A DNA stretch of 34,187 nt from Chara braunii (taxonomy: Eukaryota; Streptophyta; Charophyceae; Charales; Characeae). Position numbers and translations under genes: made by a program. Positions 12,531 through 22,995 of this stretch are shown in pieces. The stretch spans positions 1,477,371 through 1,511,557 of the forward strand of contig BFEA01000071.1 in the NCBI GenBank assembly GCA_003427395.1. Direction: 5' to 3'. The first letter of the stretch is position 1, and the number at the start of each line of letters is the position of its first letter. The notes beneath the pieces were generated by a model. The model saw only the letters and a list, made by a program, of their open reading frames with translations. It had not been told where the DNA came from and ran no database searches.

Positions 12531-12648
12531 GTCCTTCAGCACATCCGTTAACGAATTGCAACGGTACAGAGATAGAAGATTAGCATGGCCTCTGCGTAAG
12601 GATCACAAGCATAGATCGAGAAATTGTCTCAAAAAAAAAAAAAAAAAA
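12531..12648 (+). pseudogene. U6: U6 snRNA retropseudogene with poly(A) tail
   Basis: GTCCTTCAGC, ACATCCG, AATTG, ACAGAGA, AGATTAGCATGGCC, CTGCG, AAGGAT and ATCGAGAAAT occur in the order of U6 snRNA. A four-base insertion (TAGA) follows the catalytic ACAGAGA box and would disrupt it. A U6 gene should end in a T run that terminates RNA polymerase III. Here the body ends in A18 (12631-12648), the mark of a copy reverse-transcribed by LINE machinery. Target-site duplication is uncertain: AAAGAAAAG before and AAAGAAGAG after are similar but not identical. Confidence 0.85.
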
Positions 12649-13110
12649 CCCAAAGAAGAGATTGGGTCGGTTTATTCTCCCCCTAGGGCGCCCATCCCAT
12701 CCCATGATGACACGTGTCATGACGTGGAGTGCCCGCTCTCGTCATGCCTGTTCAACGCATAACACACTCTCTCTCTCTCTTTTTTTCTCTCTTTTTTTTT
12801 TTTTTTTTTTCTCTCTCTCTTTCTTTCTCTCTTTCTCTGTAGTAGCTTGCTGCACTTCGGAAAAAGATGGACTGACGAAGGTGACAAATGCTTATCTAAT
12901 AGAGAACGGATCTATGATGTTTCCCTTCTTTTATCCTGTTTGGGCTGGTCGATGTACTCCGCATACAACACTTTTTTTATATAATTTTTATCTTGAGAAA
13001 AGGGCGACAACCTGGAGATAAATCATCATTGAACTGACCGGCCCCAGGTAACTCAGAATGATTTTACTGACCAACTGGCTAGATCGTGTTGAGTGTTCGA
13101 CACTTCACCC
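12649..13110. other. Intergenic, pyrimidine-rich
   Basis: A (CT)n/T-run block occupies about 12770-12838. The remainder shows no gene, RNA or element end that I can recognise. Confidence 0.4.
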
Positions 13111-13233
13111 AGGTCACACTCACACTAGGATTTTTTGACTGAGCTCTGGACATGATTGCAGTCAGATGCATCCTGGTCCGACCGTAATTGCGTCCAGGTA
13201 CATTTAGGAGAGCACTAGTGTGAGTATATGCCC
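13111..13233. mobile_element. MITE-like element, degenerate left end
   Basis: ACTCACACTAGGA at 13118-13130 is inverted at CTAGTGTGAGTATATGCCC (13215-13233). The interior (CTGAGCTCTGGACATGATTG, CAGTCAGATGCAT) matches the element at 26100-26221, which has similar length. The outer GGGCAT is present at the right end but replaced on the left. Confidence 0.75.
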
Positions 13234-13820
13234 TCGGTGTCAGAACAAAAGGCTTTAGGTTGATCTTATGCCAGCAGTTCGTGGGTATACCAACGCTTTT
13301 ATCTTTACGCATAATAATGCAGGTCCCATAATAATTACATGAGCAACGAGATTCTACGGGAAAGGTGGACTATCAAACGACAACAGAAGAAGACAAAAAA
13401 AAAACCACTCTGATCTTCAAATTAACATCTGATCGCTGGTCTTAGAGAAGTCGAAAAAACGCAAAGAAAAAAAAACACAAAGACGTACATGACGTGGCGC
13501 TGGGTTTTCTCTCTTGCTTTCAAAACACACGAGGAGTGATGCACCGACCTCTTTCTTCTCGCCCTTTCTTTTCCACCTCTTTCCAGCACGAATAATGATA
13601 AACGACAAAATGTACTTCACTACACGACAACTCAAGTCGTTTCACATTGACTCTGATCATCCGACCCGCTCCGCTGTCCTTCTGAGTATGATGTCACTTC
13701 CACCCACGCCCCCGCTCCCTTCCCCTGTTCTCTGCAGAGTCTGCATCTGCCAAACACCTTCCTCTCTTCGTCTTCCTCAAAATTCCCATCACCTGCTCGC
13801 TTCGCCAATCCTCCTCCTCC

Positions 13821-13852
<32 letters not shown>

Positions 13853-13944
13853 CTCCTCTTCCTCCTCCTCCTAACGAATCCACCACCTCCTTCTCTCTCT
13901 CCATCTGTTTCTTAGCATCCAAATCGCGAACAACTTCCACCTGC
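13234..13944. other. Intergenic up to the assembly gap
   Basis: Unique-looking sequence ending in a (TCC/CTC)n array at about 13808-13872. No gene is supported. The contig ends at 13944. Confidence 0.5.
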
Positions 13945-14494
13945 NNNNNNNNNNNNNNNNNNNNNNNNNNNNNNNNNNNNNNNNNNNNNNNNNNNNNNNN
14001 NNNNNNNNNNNNNNNNNNNNNNNNNNNNNNNNNNNNNNNNNNNNNNNNNNNNNNNNNNNNNNNNNNNNNNNNNNNNNNNNNNNNNNNNNNNNNNNNNNNN
14101 NNNNNNNNNNNNNNNNNNNNNNNNNNNNNNNNNNNNNNNNNNNNNNNNNNNNNNNNNNNNNNNNNNNNNNNNNNNNNNNNNNNNNNNNNNNNNNNNNNNN
14201 NNNNNNNNNNNNNNNNNNNNNNNNNNNNNNNNNNNNNNNNNNNNNNNNNNNNNNNNNNNNNNNNNNNNNNNNNNNNNNNNNNNNNNNNNNNNNNNNNNNN
14301 NNNNNNNNNNNNNNNNNNNNNNNNNNNNNNNNNNNNNNNNNNNNNNNNNNNNNNNNNNNNNNNNNNNNNNNNNNNNNNNNNNNNNNNNNNNNNNNNNNNN
14401 NNNNNNNNNNNNNNNNNNNNNNNNNNNNNNNNNNNNNNNNNNNNNNNNNNNNNNNNNNNNNNNNNNNNNNNNNNNNNNNNNNNNNNNNNNNNNN
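13945..14494. other. Assembly gap, 550 N
   Basis: A run of 550 unknown bases. It is a scaffold join between a contig ending at 13944 and one beginning inside the right arm of the inverted repeat. Order and orientation across it rest on linking data that the sequence itself does not show. Open frames spanning it are meaningless. Confidence 1.
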
Positions 14495-16390
14495 CCCGCC
14501 GATCCACCCACCCGTCAACTCACTGAGGAAGTGCCTCATTCTGCCCCGGGCTCCAGAGAGCATAAACATAGCATGTACATAGCACAAACACGGCACAAGA
14601 CATAGCGTAAACATAGCACATGATGAGATAGCACAAGACATAGCACAAACAAGGCTCGAACATAGAACCAGTACAGCTTGGAAGGTCTTGGCCATCGGGG
14701 CAAGGCTTCCTGATCGGGTAGCGTACAGCTAGGAAGGTCTCAGCCATCCAGTGAACAAAACAGACCGTTTTCTGGCAACGCTTCCTGATTGGGTAATCTA
14801 CAGCTTGGAAGGTTTCAGACATACCGTGCGGAAATCACACACTGGGATTGGATGGAAAGATGGACAACCAGAGCTTAGTCTTCGTCCAACCACCCTCGTA
14901 CTCAGCTCTGGACGTGATTGGAGTTAGATTTAGTTAGGTCAGGCTGCAATTGCAGTCAGACACTTTAACATAATGAGAAGCATACCTTTGACATGGGAGG
15001 GGAGGGGGGGCACCCCCCCCCCCCCCCCTTGAAGATAATCAGATCCATACTGGAAAAAAAAAAAGACATGACATCAGACAAACAAGTTTTATACCTGAAC
15101 CCCAAAACTGCACCCCTGACTCTAAGAGGCGCCCCCCCACCTCCTTACATACCACACAAACCAATCTATACATGGGGGGAAGGGGGTGTGGGGGAGACCA
15201 AGTCAGCATGCATGAAACCAGGCCAACGTGGGGCTGCCCTACCACAATAAGTTTCGATAAACAGCCACAAAAAAAACAGCTGCAACATTTGAGCCCCCCA
15301 TCCTGACAGCCAGGGGGAAAGGACGAGAGCCCCTGGCTCTGCCTGCGCCACCACGCTTGGCATGGTCTAACACTGTGTTCGCAGCCAGGAGGCTGCGCTA
15401 TACCCGGTTGCATTTTGTCGCGTAGTGAGGACGTCTTTTACAGGAAATGTCGACGACGGCGAAAGGGGTTTATGGGGCTGTAACATGGGTAATTGAAGGG
15501 TGCGGTCGCTGTCAGGGCAGAGACCGGTAGGCCGGGTGGTCCCTACTGCAGTTGAAGGGGGGCAGACCAGGGGTCATGAAAAGCCTTAGGCGGGCCGTTT
15601 TCATGGACGGAGGCCAGTTTTCCATTTCGAGAGATATGGCGCGGGGGTGCGATTTTCGGAAGGCCGGGCCGAAGTGGGTTTGGAGGTGTGCACAGCAGAA
15701 TGCTGGCTTGCAAAATGCATGCTCCTGTGAGTTTGCCCTCGAAATGGAAAAACCAAAATCGAAAAAAAACACAAAAAACAACGGTTGCCGTGCTAAGTGG
15801 AGCGTGGAGCGTGGCGATGTCCCGAGAGTGGGCCCGTTTCAAGAGTGGTGTGTCCAGGCCCGTTCACAATCGTTTTCGTTCGGTGCGCTTCGAGCCCTGC
15901 CCGCCGGCCGGTCTCGCTCCCGAGTGGCTGCGCTTCCGCGCTTGCGCGGTACACAGTGTGTGTGGGCGCGTGTTTTTGCCTGCGGTGTCGTGCCTGAAGG
16001 TGTGGAGAGTCACTTTCACACTACACTCCGCTGGAAACGGAAATAGGTGAGTTCGTGAGGCTTGGAGAAGTGCACCCTCCCTCCCTCCCTCCCTCCCTCC
16101 CTCCCTCCCTCCCGCCCGCCCGCCCGCCCGCCCGCCCGCCCGCCTCTCGCCCTCTCTCTCTCTCGGCGGTGTTGTGCGTGAAGAGGTGGAGAGTTCCCGT
16201 TCACCATCTGCCTCAAAACGAAATACATCGTTTCGAAAAAAAAAAGAAAAGAAGTTCGTTTTGCCTGGCCTGGCGAAGTGCACCCTCCCTCTCTCCCTCT
16301 TTCACAGCGGTGTTGTGCGTGGAGGTTTAGAGTTCCGTTCACTCTCGGCCCAAAAATGAAATAGGTGGTTCGCCCGGCATCGCAAAGTGC

Positions 16391-16428
<38 letters not shown>

Positions 16429-16489
16429 ACCCCCCCAACTCCCCTCCCTCCCTCCGAAATAGGTGGTTCGCCCGGCATCGCAAAGTGCA

Positions 16490-16520
<31 letters not shown>

Positions 16521-17833
16521 CTGTCTCTTATACACATCTAGATGTGTATAAGAGACAGCCTCCCTCCCTTTCTCCTTCCTTCCTCCCTCCCTTCCTCCCT
16601 CCCTTCCTCCCTCCCTTTCTCCCTTCTCTCCTTCCGTCCGTTCGCTTAGGGCTGCAACTCCAGTTTTTGCAGGGGTGCTTTGTTGCAAGTGCGATGAGAC
16701 AGGATTTTGCACGGCCGCTATCGGAAGGAGTAGGTGGGGATCATGCCGTGAATGCGGAGAGGCAGGGGGAGAAGGAGCACTACAGCTAGGGTGACGTCGA
16801 GTGCCTGGTCAAGCAGGCAGGAGAAATCTTGAAGGGCTGGAGTAGCAGGAGAAGGACAAGGGGAAGGGTGGGTGAAGCATTCAAGGTAAGTTCGCCGTCG
16901 TTGAGGTTGTGGAAAGGTAAGACGCGAGGAGAAACCTAAAGTAAGTGGGAGGAGCACGTAGGTCGGCGACCCAATTTGCGAAGAAAGGGATGCGCAACGG
17001 GGATTGGGGGCTGATCAGGAAGTGGGATCGAGANGGNGAGAAGGTCGTAATNCCCGGCAATCAGGGTGAGGATGTAGGAACGGATGAAGTTTCAGGGGAA
17101 TGATCTCAAAGGCAACAGGGTGAGGAATGCAGGGCTTATGGGGAGATGCGGACAAGGTGGGAAAGAAGGGATTGCAAGGCTGGACGAGGGTCTGAGAGCG
17201 AGGAGAACAGGTTGTCAGTAAAGGAGAGAGCAGGATAATGACGAAGGGGCTGAATCACTCGAGGGAGGGTAAATGTGGATATGCAGGTTTAGGGTGAGGA
17301 ATGGAGGGGGTATGGGGGGGGAAGACCGGACAAGGTGTGGAAGGGGTGAGATTGCAAGGGAGGAAGTGGGGGGGTCAGAGAGAGGAGAAGAGGTTGTAAT
17401 GAAAGGAGAGAAGGATAATGACGAAGGTGCTGAATCATGAGAGGGATAGGGTAAATGTGTATATGCAGGTGATGGAGAGACAAGTGAAGAGAGAAAGAGC
17501 GACAGGCAGAGGAAAAGAGGAAAGGACATATCAGATCCACAAGGGGCATGTCGAGTAGTGGAAGAGCAGGAGCTCGAATAGGATCCCAACGATGGAGAGA
17601 AAGGCGAGGAGAGAGACAGGAAGAGAGAGGGGACAGAAAGAGAGAAAGGAGGGAAGAGGATGGGGTAGTGCTGTGGGAAGATCGGGAGGGCGGATTGAGG
17701 GCACAAGGTGAAAGATTGAATCGGACAGGAGGAAAGGAGGCAATGGAGGAGGAAGAAAGGGAAAAAGGCGAGCGGGTAAGGGAGAATGAGTGTGTGTGTG
17801 TGTGTGCGTGAGAGAGGGAGGGGGGTGGGGGGG
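14495..17833 (-). repeat. Right arm of the large inverted repeat
   Basis: Reverse complement of 5286-8588 with substitutions, indels and a poorly alignable middle (about 15420-16000). It begins abruptly at the gap edge, so the arm may be longer. In the section matching 5850-6480 the two arms are colinear base by base (paired coordinates sum to 23118) and nearly identical, including ambiguous bases at 17034, 17037 and 17052. It contains an adapter sequence at 16521-16558 and a stronger (CCCG)n tract at 16112-16143 than the left arm. Confidence 0.9.
16521..16558. other. Nextera/Tn5 mate-pair junction adapter (artefact)
   Basis: CTGTCTCTTATACACATCT (16521-16539) is followed directly by its reverse complement AGATGTGTATAAGAGACAG (16540-16558). 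These are two Tn5 mosaic ends back to back, the circularisation junction of Nextera mate-pair libraries. It sits between a (CT)n and a (CCCT)n tract and has no counterpart in the left arm. Translation gives the well-known contaminant peptide YTHLDVYKRQ. This is not host sequence; DNA on the two sides may not be adjacent in the genome. Confidence 0.98.
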
Positions 17834-18189
17834 AACCGACAGTCTGTAGAGTTTTCCATCTGGTGTCGGTAAGTGATAGTCTGCTTTGAATGTCGTCACA
17901 GGTACCTTGAGGGCAGTAGTTGGTGGTCCCCACTACCTCCGGGTATCAGTTGTCGGGCAGTCATTGATGCTTAACCACAACAAAATGGGGTTAAGGTGGA
18001 TTATCACTTACAGCGTTCTAATCAGTTACTAGGAGATTCTGCAGACTCTCGAGGGTTCAGCCTCTTGATAATCCACCGTGAAACTCGGACGAAACAGTTT
18101 GTCACAGCCCCTCCCTCGTTTGTTGTCCTCTTCTCCCTTTCTCCCTCCCTCTCTGCCCCTACGGTTTACCGTAGGCAGTTCTGTTTGAT
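17834..18189. other. Intergenic, no recognised feature
   Basis: Mixed sequence just outside the inverted repeat. No open frame with a recognisable domain and no RNA-like structure was found. Confidence 0.4.
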
Positions 18190-18800
18190 GTTTTATGTGG
18201 GAATCGTCATCTGGGATTGTCTTTTATGTTTTTTGTCCCAGTAAGAATGGTTTACAAAAGGGAATACCAACGTCTTGATGACGAATAAGGCCATCTGCTG
18301 TACATAGATATGTATCTGGGATTCCTTTTTCTTTTTTTTTGCAGACAAGAGTGTATTGTCCTGGGTGGTCTTGTCCCGTCGTTTGGCCTGTGAAGGAGGC
18401 AGGGGCGGTGCTTGCATGTGGGACTTGTTGTCATCTAGGATCCGTTTTTGGTGCGGTTGCTTTGGCTGTTCCCTTCCTCTTTTCTTTGCCTCTTTGCCCT
18501 TTGGCTGTTCCCTTCCTCTTTGCCCCCTCTTTTGTTTTGTTTTGTTTTGTTGTATTTAGCTGTTCCCTTCCTCTTTTCTTTGCCTCTTTGCCCTTTGGCT
18601 CTGTGCAAGTGCAAGTGGGTCGGTATTACACCACACGGGGTTGGAGGAAGCCGCCGCTCACTCAACCTACATCCACGTGGGCGGCCTTGTACGCAAGAGG
18701 AGGTTCTGAACAGGGGTTGTAAGAAAGAAGATAAAAAAAACAGAATTCATTTTCTTCTTGTTCTCTTCTGTTTTTTTTGCCTTTGTGCTCTGTTATTCAT
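18190..18800 (+). mobile_element. Dispersed repeat copy related to 23654-24692 (opposite strand)
   Basis: Sequence here matches the reverse complement of the 23654-24692 element: CATCTGGGATTGTC, GGCGGTGCTTGCATGTGGGA, CTTTGCCTCTTTGCCTTTTGGC-like tracts, CCACGTGGGCGGCCTTGTA, GGTTCTGAAC and the terminal GCCTTTGTGCTCTGTTATTCATG near 18779-18801. TTCCCTTCCTCTTTTCTTTG is locally duplicated (18470-18600). No intact coding sequence is present. Confidence 0.7.
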
Positions 18801-19160
18801 GGGCTGGATGATTCCAAGATTTTGCCACATGGGCACGCACCATGAACACAATTTCGGACAATGGTTGCACGTGGTCTGTTAGACGGGCATAATGCATGTG
18901 TTGCCTGATTGGTCGGTCATTTTGGGTCAGAAAAGAAAAAGTATGCCCCGTTCTCCACTGTTCCTCCTCTGGTTGGTTATCGTGGATCGCGTAAGGTGTG
19001 AACAGGTGCTGACATCAGACTGCCCTGCATTGTCTAATACACTGTGTATTCATCCAGGCATCATTCGAGATAGGTCACTTCCAGGTGCTTGCTAGTGAGG
19101 GTCAATTTGCCTTCAAATAGGTAAGCACTCTCCAATCCTGAACAACATGGTTGAAATATT
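18801..19160. other. Intergenic, no recognised feature
   Basis: Unique-looking sequence without a supported gene, lying between the dispersed repeat and the CT/CA microsatellites. Confidence 0.4.
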
Positions 19161-19165
19161 AGCAT

Positions 19166-19502
19166 CTCTCTCTCTCTGTCTCTGTCTTTCTGTCTCTTTC
19201 TCTCTTTGTCTGTCTCTGTCTCTGTCTCTGTCTCTGTCTCTGTCTCTGTCTCTGTCTGTCTGTCTGTCTGTCTCTTTCGCTCTCTTCTTTTTGTCTGTCC
19301 GTTGTGCGTCCGTTCGTCTGTCTGTCCTCTATCCTTCGGTCCATCCGACATCCGTCGGTCCATTCGTGCAATGTCAGTCCATCCATGCATCTGATGTCTG
19401 TCCGCCACGCAATGTCAGTCCGTCTGTGCATGTCTATGGCTTGTTCTCTTGCATGCATGCATGTGTTCTCTTACTCTCTCTCCTTCCTCCCTCTCGCTCC
19501 CT

Positions 19503-19573
<71 letters not shown>

Positions 19574-19618
19574 GGGAAACACACACACACAGACAAAAGG
19601 GACACACACACACACACG
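19166..19618. repeat. CT/TCTG/TCCG arrays followed by (CA)n
   Basis: A (TCTCTG)n array at 19166-19260 changes into TCTG and then TCCGT/TCCAT units up to about 19430. A long (CA)n follows at 19505-19572, with shorter CA blocks to 19617. Encoded frames are S/V/L or H/T repeats and not genes. Confidence 0.9.
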
Positions 19619-20160
19619 GGGTTCAGCCTCCTGATGAGCTAGGTGAAGTCCGGCGAAACTGTCTGGTATAGCAAATATGACAACGCACGAATCCTCCTGT
19701 TAGCTCTGAAGGGAGCCCTCGTTAGTAGAACAGCACTACCTGTCTGTTAGGAAAGTCTTTTTTTTTTTTTTTTTTTTTTAATTAAGAGGCAAGGGTGTCG
19801 TACGGGTCGGCAGTGTCTTTCTTCATCTTCCTAACCAGGATTTTCCCGTCAGCATGCTTTAGCAACTCTTTGAGCAAGCTACTGTAGGTGTCTGTTTTTT
19901 TAACTTTTTTTTTTTTTTTTTTGGACCAAAATATATTTGATGTGCAAGATGTCGTCAAGTCTGGATTTGCAAAATATCGTCTAGCGAAGGAAGCCCTTTG
20001 CCGACTCTGTGTGCTTTTGGGCAGGCAAAGCTGGTCTTCCTGACGGAGGGAAGGAACAGATTGCACTTGCACTTGCAATCGGTTTGATTGGTGGATGAAA
20101 AGTGATCTTTTTCCATGATTGGACTGCAGAAGTCATGCCCATCTGTTCTTGTCTATGAGT
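19619..20160. other. Upstream intergenic region of the DUF177 gene
   Basis: Contains T runs at 19758-19779 and 19903-19922. No gene is supported on either strand. GCACTTGCACTTGCAA near 20063 is a short direct repeat. Confidence 0.4.
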
Positions 20161-20181
20161 GGTGGTGGTGTTGGGTGTTTC

Positions 20182-20189
20182 TATAAATA
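20182..20189 (+). promoter_or_regulatory. TATA box of the DUF177 gene
   Basis: TATAAATA is a full plant TATA consensus, 179 bp upstream of the chosen ATG. This predicts transcription start near 20212 and a 5' leader of about 150 nt. It is in the right orientation and no closer candidate was seen. Confidence 0.6.
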
Positions 20190-20360
20190 GCACAGAGTGA
20201 TATGGATTCTCTGGAAGTGAGGGATGCACTCTCCAGGTGGTAAGGAAAGAATTACAGGTGTTCCGTTCTTCTGTCAACACGTGGTTGGCTGTGCTTTTGA
20301 ACAGACCAGGTGCGCTGTTCTTTGTGGCTTGCTAGCCGTCGAAAAAGAAATAAAGAAAAA

Positions 20361-21710
20361 ATGGTGGCCTTGGGTTTATCTGTGGATACTTTCCGAAGGG
20401 CGCCGGATACCAGTATTCTTCTCTGCTCTGTCCAGACTGACAGCAGATGCCAATCAAGTTCAAGGAAGATTGGTTGCAAGTCATTCTTGAGCAGGATGCC
20501 TAGGACAGTATCATCCTCTACCACCTCGAGTGCGGTTCGCAGTCATTTGACTTTCTGTCACAGTGACTGCGCAGTCAACTCTGCACACTCTCGTGTGATG
20601 TCGTCCTTTCCCGGCGATGCGAAGTCTGCGATGTATGCGATGTATGCGATGTCTGCAAGGCCTGCGATGTCTGTGACATCGTCTGAGTGTCGAGAGCAGC
20701 AACTGCATCAGCTGCGATGCGTCAGTTGCCAGGAAGGCAGAGTTATGGGGGCTCGAGGAGGAGGCTTCTTGACCTGTCAAAATAGCCCTTGGGTGTCTGA
20801 GAAGTCAGTTGGGCCTCGGCTTCGCCATGGGCTTCGGCCCCCGCGTAAGATTAATTGCCGGGAATCTCTTTGCGTCCGGTGCGAGAAGAATCCAGGCATG
20901 GAGTTTTATGACGACGACGAGGCATTCACCTTTCACGGCGATGAAACTTGGAATGCGAACGTGGTCGTCGAAGAGGAGGGGGATATCCCTCCTAGTCCAT
21001 GGTTGGGCGCCGTCTTGTTCCGTCGGAGCAGCATTCAAAGGCATTACGATCTGCATACGACGCTGGAGCGCCTTCACTTGCATAGGTTCTCTTCGGAATT
21101 GTCACGCAACCTGGCCCACACGATGGGGATCAATTTGAGTGAAAATCAGCTGACGTCTACAGATAACGATGCCCCCCCGAGTGCGGAGACACCTGTGTCT
21201 GTATCCATGGATGTAACGAGGAAGGGCAAGGACCTTCATTTGGAGGGTATGGTGAGGACGGCGATGTCCGTTCCTTGCAATCGCTGTCTAAGTCCGGTCG
21301 CAGAGCGTGTGTTTGCCGACTTCCGCTTGACGCTTATGCCCAATCCGCCACAGGAGCCCTCAGCTATCTCCATTGGGGTCTCACTTGATGATGATGGCAA
21401 CACAAAACCCCTTAGCAACAACAGTAGTAAGGAAGGGGGGGTTGAGGGCTTAACAGGAGTACTGGATATAGACATCGATGACAAATTGCATTTCCCTCCG
21501 GAAGCGAAGGAAATGGACCTGTCATCGTATGTGCGAGACACGATTCATCTGGAGATACCTCTCTTCGTTCACTGCGATGCGAATTGCAAAGGGCTCTGCA
21601 TGCAGTGCGGAGCAAACCTTAATCTGGGTGCTTGTACCTGCGAAACGGTTTCTGACGATAGACCTTGGGGCCCTCTGGAGCAGCTGAAAAAACAGCTTGA
21701 AGAAAAATAG
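20361..21710 (+). CDS. DUF177/YceD family protein, probably plastid, 449 aa
   Basis: The family is known from bacterial YceD and the plant chloroplast YCED homologues needed for accumulation of 23S rRNA of the large ribosomal subunit. The C-terminal half carries its signature: VPCNRCLSPV (C306, C309), then a DLSSYVRDTIHLEIPL segment, then CDANCKGLCMQCGANLN with C405, C409, C413 and C416, CTC (C425, C427), and a DDRPWGPLEQLKKQLEE end. The cysteines suggest metal binding. I chose the ATG at 20361 (A at -3, G at +4); the frame is open further upstream but only from a GTG. The first ~90 residues are rich in S, R and T and poor in acids, like a transit peptide. MYAMYAMSARPAMS (residues 91-104) comes from a short DNA repeat. 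Residues ~180-210 are acidic (YDDDEAF). The gene is a single exon with no visible break. It is longer than bacterial YceD (~170 aa) because of the N-terminal extension and an insert at residues ~335-365. Confidence 0.9.
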   Translation: MVALGLSVDTFRRAPDTSILLCSVQTDSRCQSSSRKIGCKSFLSRMPRTVSSSTTSSAVRSHLTFCHSDCAVNSAHSRVMSSFPGDAKSAMYAMYAMSARPAMSVTSSECREQQLHQLRCVSCQEGRVMGARGGGFLTCQNSPWVSEKSVGPRLRHGLRPPRKINCRESLCVRCEKNPGMEFYDDDEAFTFHGDETWNANVVVEEEGDIPPSPWLGAVLFRRSSIQRHYDLHTTLERLHLHRFSSELSRNLAHTMGINLSENQLTSTDNDAPPSAETPVSVSMDVTRKGKDLHLEGMVRTAMSVPCNRCLSPVAERVFADFRLTLMPNPPQEPSAISIGVSLDDDGNTKPLSNNSSKEGGVEGLTGVLDIDIDDKLHFPPEAKEMDLSSYVRDTIHLEIPLFVHCDANCKGLCMQCGANLNLGACTCETVSDDRPWGPLEQLKKQLEEK

Positions 21711-21880
21711 CGCAGCATGCCTTAGGATAGGATGTAAAGTAGGTGCCAGGGCAAGCGTAAAATTGCCCACTGTAGTCGGTCATGCTGTTGTCCAACACTG
21801 AGTGAATCTGTGTTTTTCAGCCTGTGTTCCATTCTTCAGGATTCTCTCATGTTGAGCTTGTTTGTTTTCTTCTCTCCCTT
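21711..21880 (+). other. Presumed 3' flank of the DUF177 gene
   Basis: Short flank after the TAG stop. TGTAAA at 21733 could contribute to 3' end formation but is not diagnostic. Confidence 0.3.
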
Positions 21881-22240
21881 CCCCGCCATGCCTTCATTGC
21901 TTCCGTCCGTCCTTCCTTCCTCTTGTCCTTCCTCTGCTCCTTTCTTCCATTTCCTCCCTTCCTCCCTTCCTCCTCTCCTCCTTCCCCCATCCTCCATCCT
22001 CCATCCTCCATCCTCCATCCTCCTTGCTTCCCCCCTTCCCCCCTTCCGCCTTGCCTCCTCCTCTCCCTCCCTTCCTCCTTTTCCTGCCTTACCTCCCTCC
22101 CTCTCCTGCTTTCCTCCTCCTTCCCTCCTACCCCACTCGCCTCGTCACCTGCCTCCCCACTCCCCTCCCCACCTGCCTCCCCACCTGCCTCCCCACCTGC
22201 CTCCCCACCTGCCTCTCGCACCTGCCAACTTTGCTGCCAC
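21881..22240. repeat. C/T-rich tract with ATCCTCC and 12-bp minisatellite
   Basis: Pyrimidine-rich sequence contains an ATCCTCC array near 21988-22022. Six or so copies of a 12-bp unit CCCCACCTGCCT follow at about 22150-22215. Predicted proteins are P/S/L-rich in every frame of the C/T strand and show no domain. Confidence 0.85.
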
Positions 22241-22363
22241 AAACTCTGCCCTCTGGCTCCCTTCCTTTCCCTCCATAGAGTGTCAAACCGGTGAGTGCAC
22301 TCACTCGTATCAAATGCTACCGACCCATAACGCCACCAGAGCTTTCAGTACACTTTTAGATAT

Positions 22364-22393
22364 TATAACGACACTGCCCCCAGTGTCGTTATA
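22364..22393. other. Perfect 13-bp hairpin, part of a longer imperfect palindrome
   Basis: TATAACGACACTG (22364-22376), loop CCCC, then CAGTGTCGTTATA (22381-22393). Outward the arms continue imperfectly (CACTTTTAGATAT against CTATGTGAAAGTG), giving roughly 30-base arms over 22349-22408. It resembles a tiny foldback element; a transcription terminator role is not expected in a eukaryote. Confidence 0.85.
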
Positions 22394-22408
22394 CTATGTG
22401 AAAGTGTC

Positions 22409-22789
22409 TTTGACAGCTGTGTTTGGGTTAGGACTCGATAGCGTTTGAACCAGCACACTGACCCGTTCGTAGTTCCCTGGAGGGATTGTGGGAGGAGACT
22501 CAGCACGTTTCAGATGCATGAAGCCAGGCCCTTCCCATCAAAACCGAGTGCTATGCTGCACCTTTTACGGACCGTAATCCCGAACCCATTTTGCTGCGTG
22601 ATTGTCACCAGACCATATTCCTGAACCCATCTTGACTGCTGCTTTTCTGATCTGTGATGGAACGCAACAAATATATTCAGATCATCTAGATCACGGTCAT
22701 TTGTCCTTTCTCTGTGGGACACGTGGGGTCGGCTGGATGGGTCTATGGACTGTATACGAGTCTATAGTACTGTAGAATCTGAGTCTAAA
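22409..22789. other. Intergenic, no recognised feature
   Basis: GAACCCAT occurs in two similar contexts near 22580 and 22622, suggesting a small local duplication. No gene is supported. Confidence 0.4.
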
Positions 22790-22995
22790 AAGGTCGATGA
22801 CCCCAAATCAAAGCTTGATGACCCCGAATCAATCAATGGCTGATGAACCCAAATCATAGTTTGTACACCCCTAATTAAAGATTGTACATCCCCCAAATCG
22901 ATCAAAGGTTGATGACCCCGAATCAAAGGTTGATTAACCCAAATTGGAGTTTGTACACCCCTAATTAGGAGGTTGATGACCCCAAATCAAAGGGT
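22790..22995. repeat. Degenerate ~20-bp tandem repeat (TGATGACCCCAAATCAA)
   Basis: About ten degenerate units of GGTTGATGACCCCAAATCAA are mixed with a variant GTTTGTACACCCCTAATTA. The order suggests a higher-order unit of about 130 bp repeated almost twice. Confidence 0.8.

Noticed and set aside
13632-14695. Frames of 199-291 codons across the gap
   Set aside because: Most codons are N; they exist only because unknown bases contain no stop.
16302-16789. Proteins containing YTHLDVYKRQ
   Set aside because: Translation of the Nextera adapter, not host coding sequence.
20310-20360. Upstream extension of the DUF177 frame
   Set aside because: Begins with GTG; the ATG at 20361 has a strong start context and gives a transit-like N-terminus.
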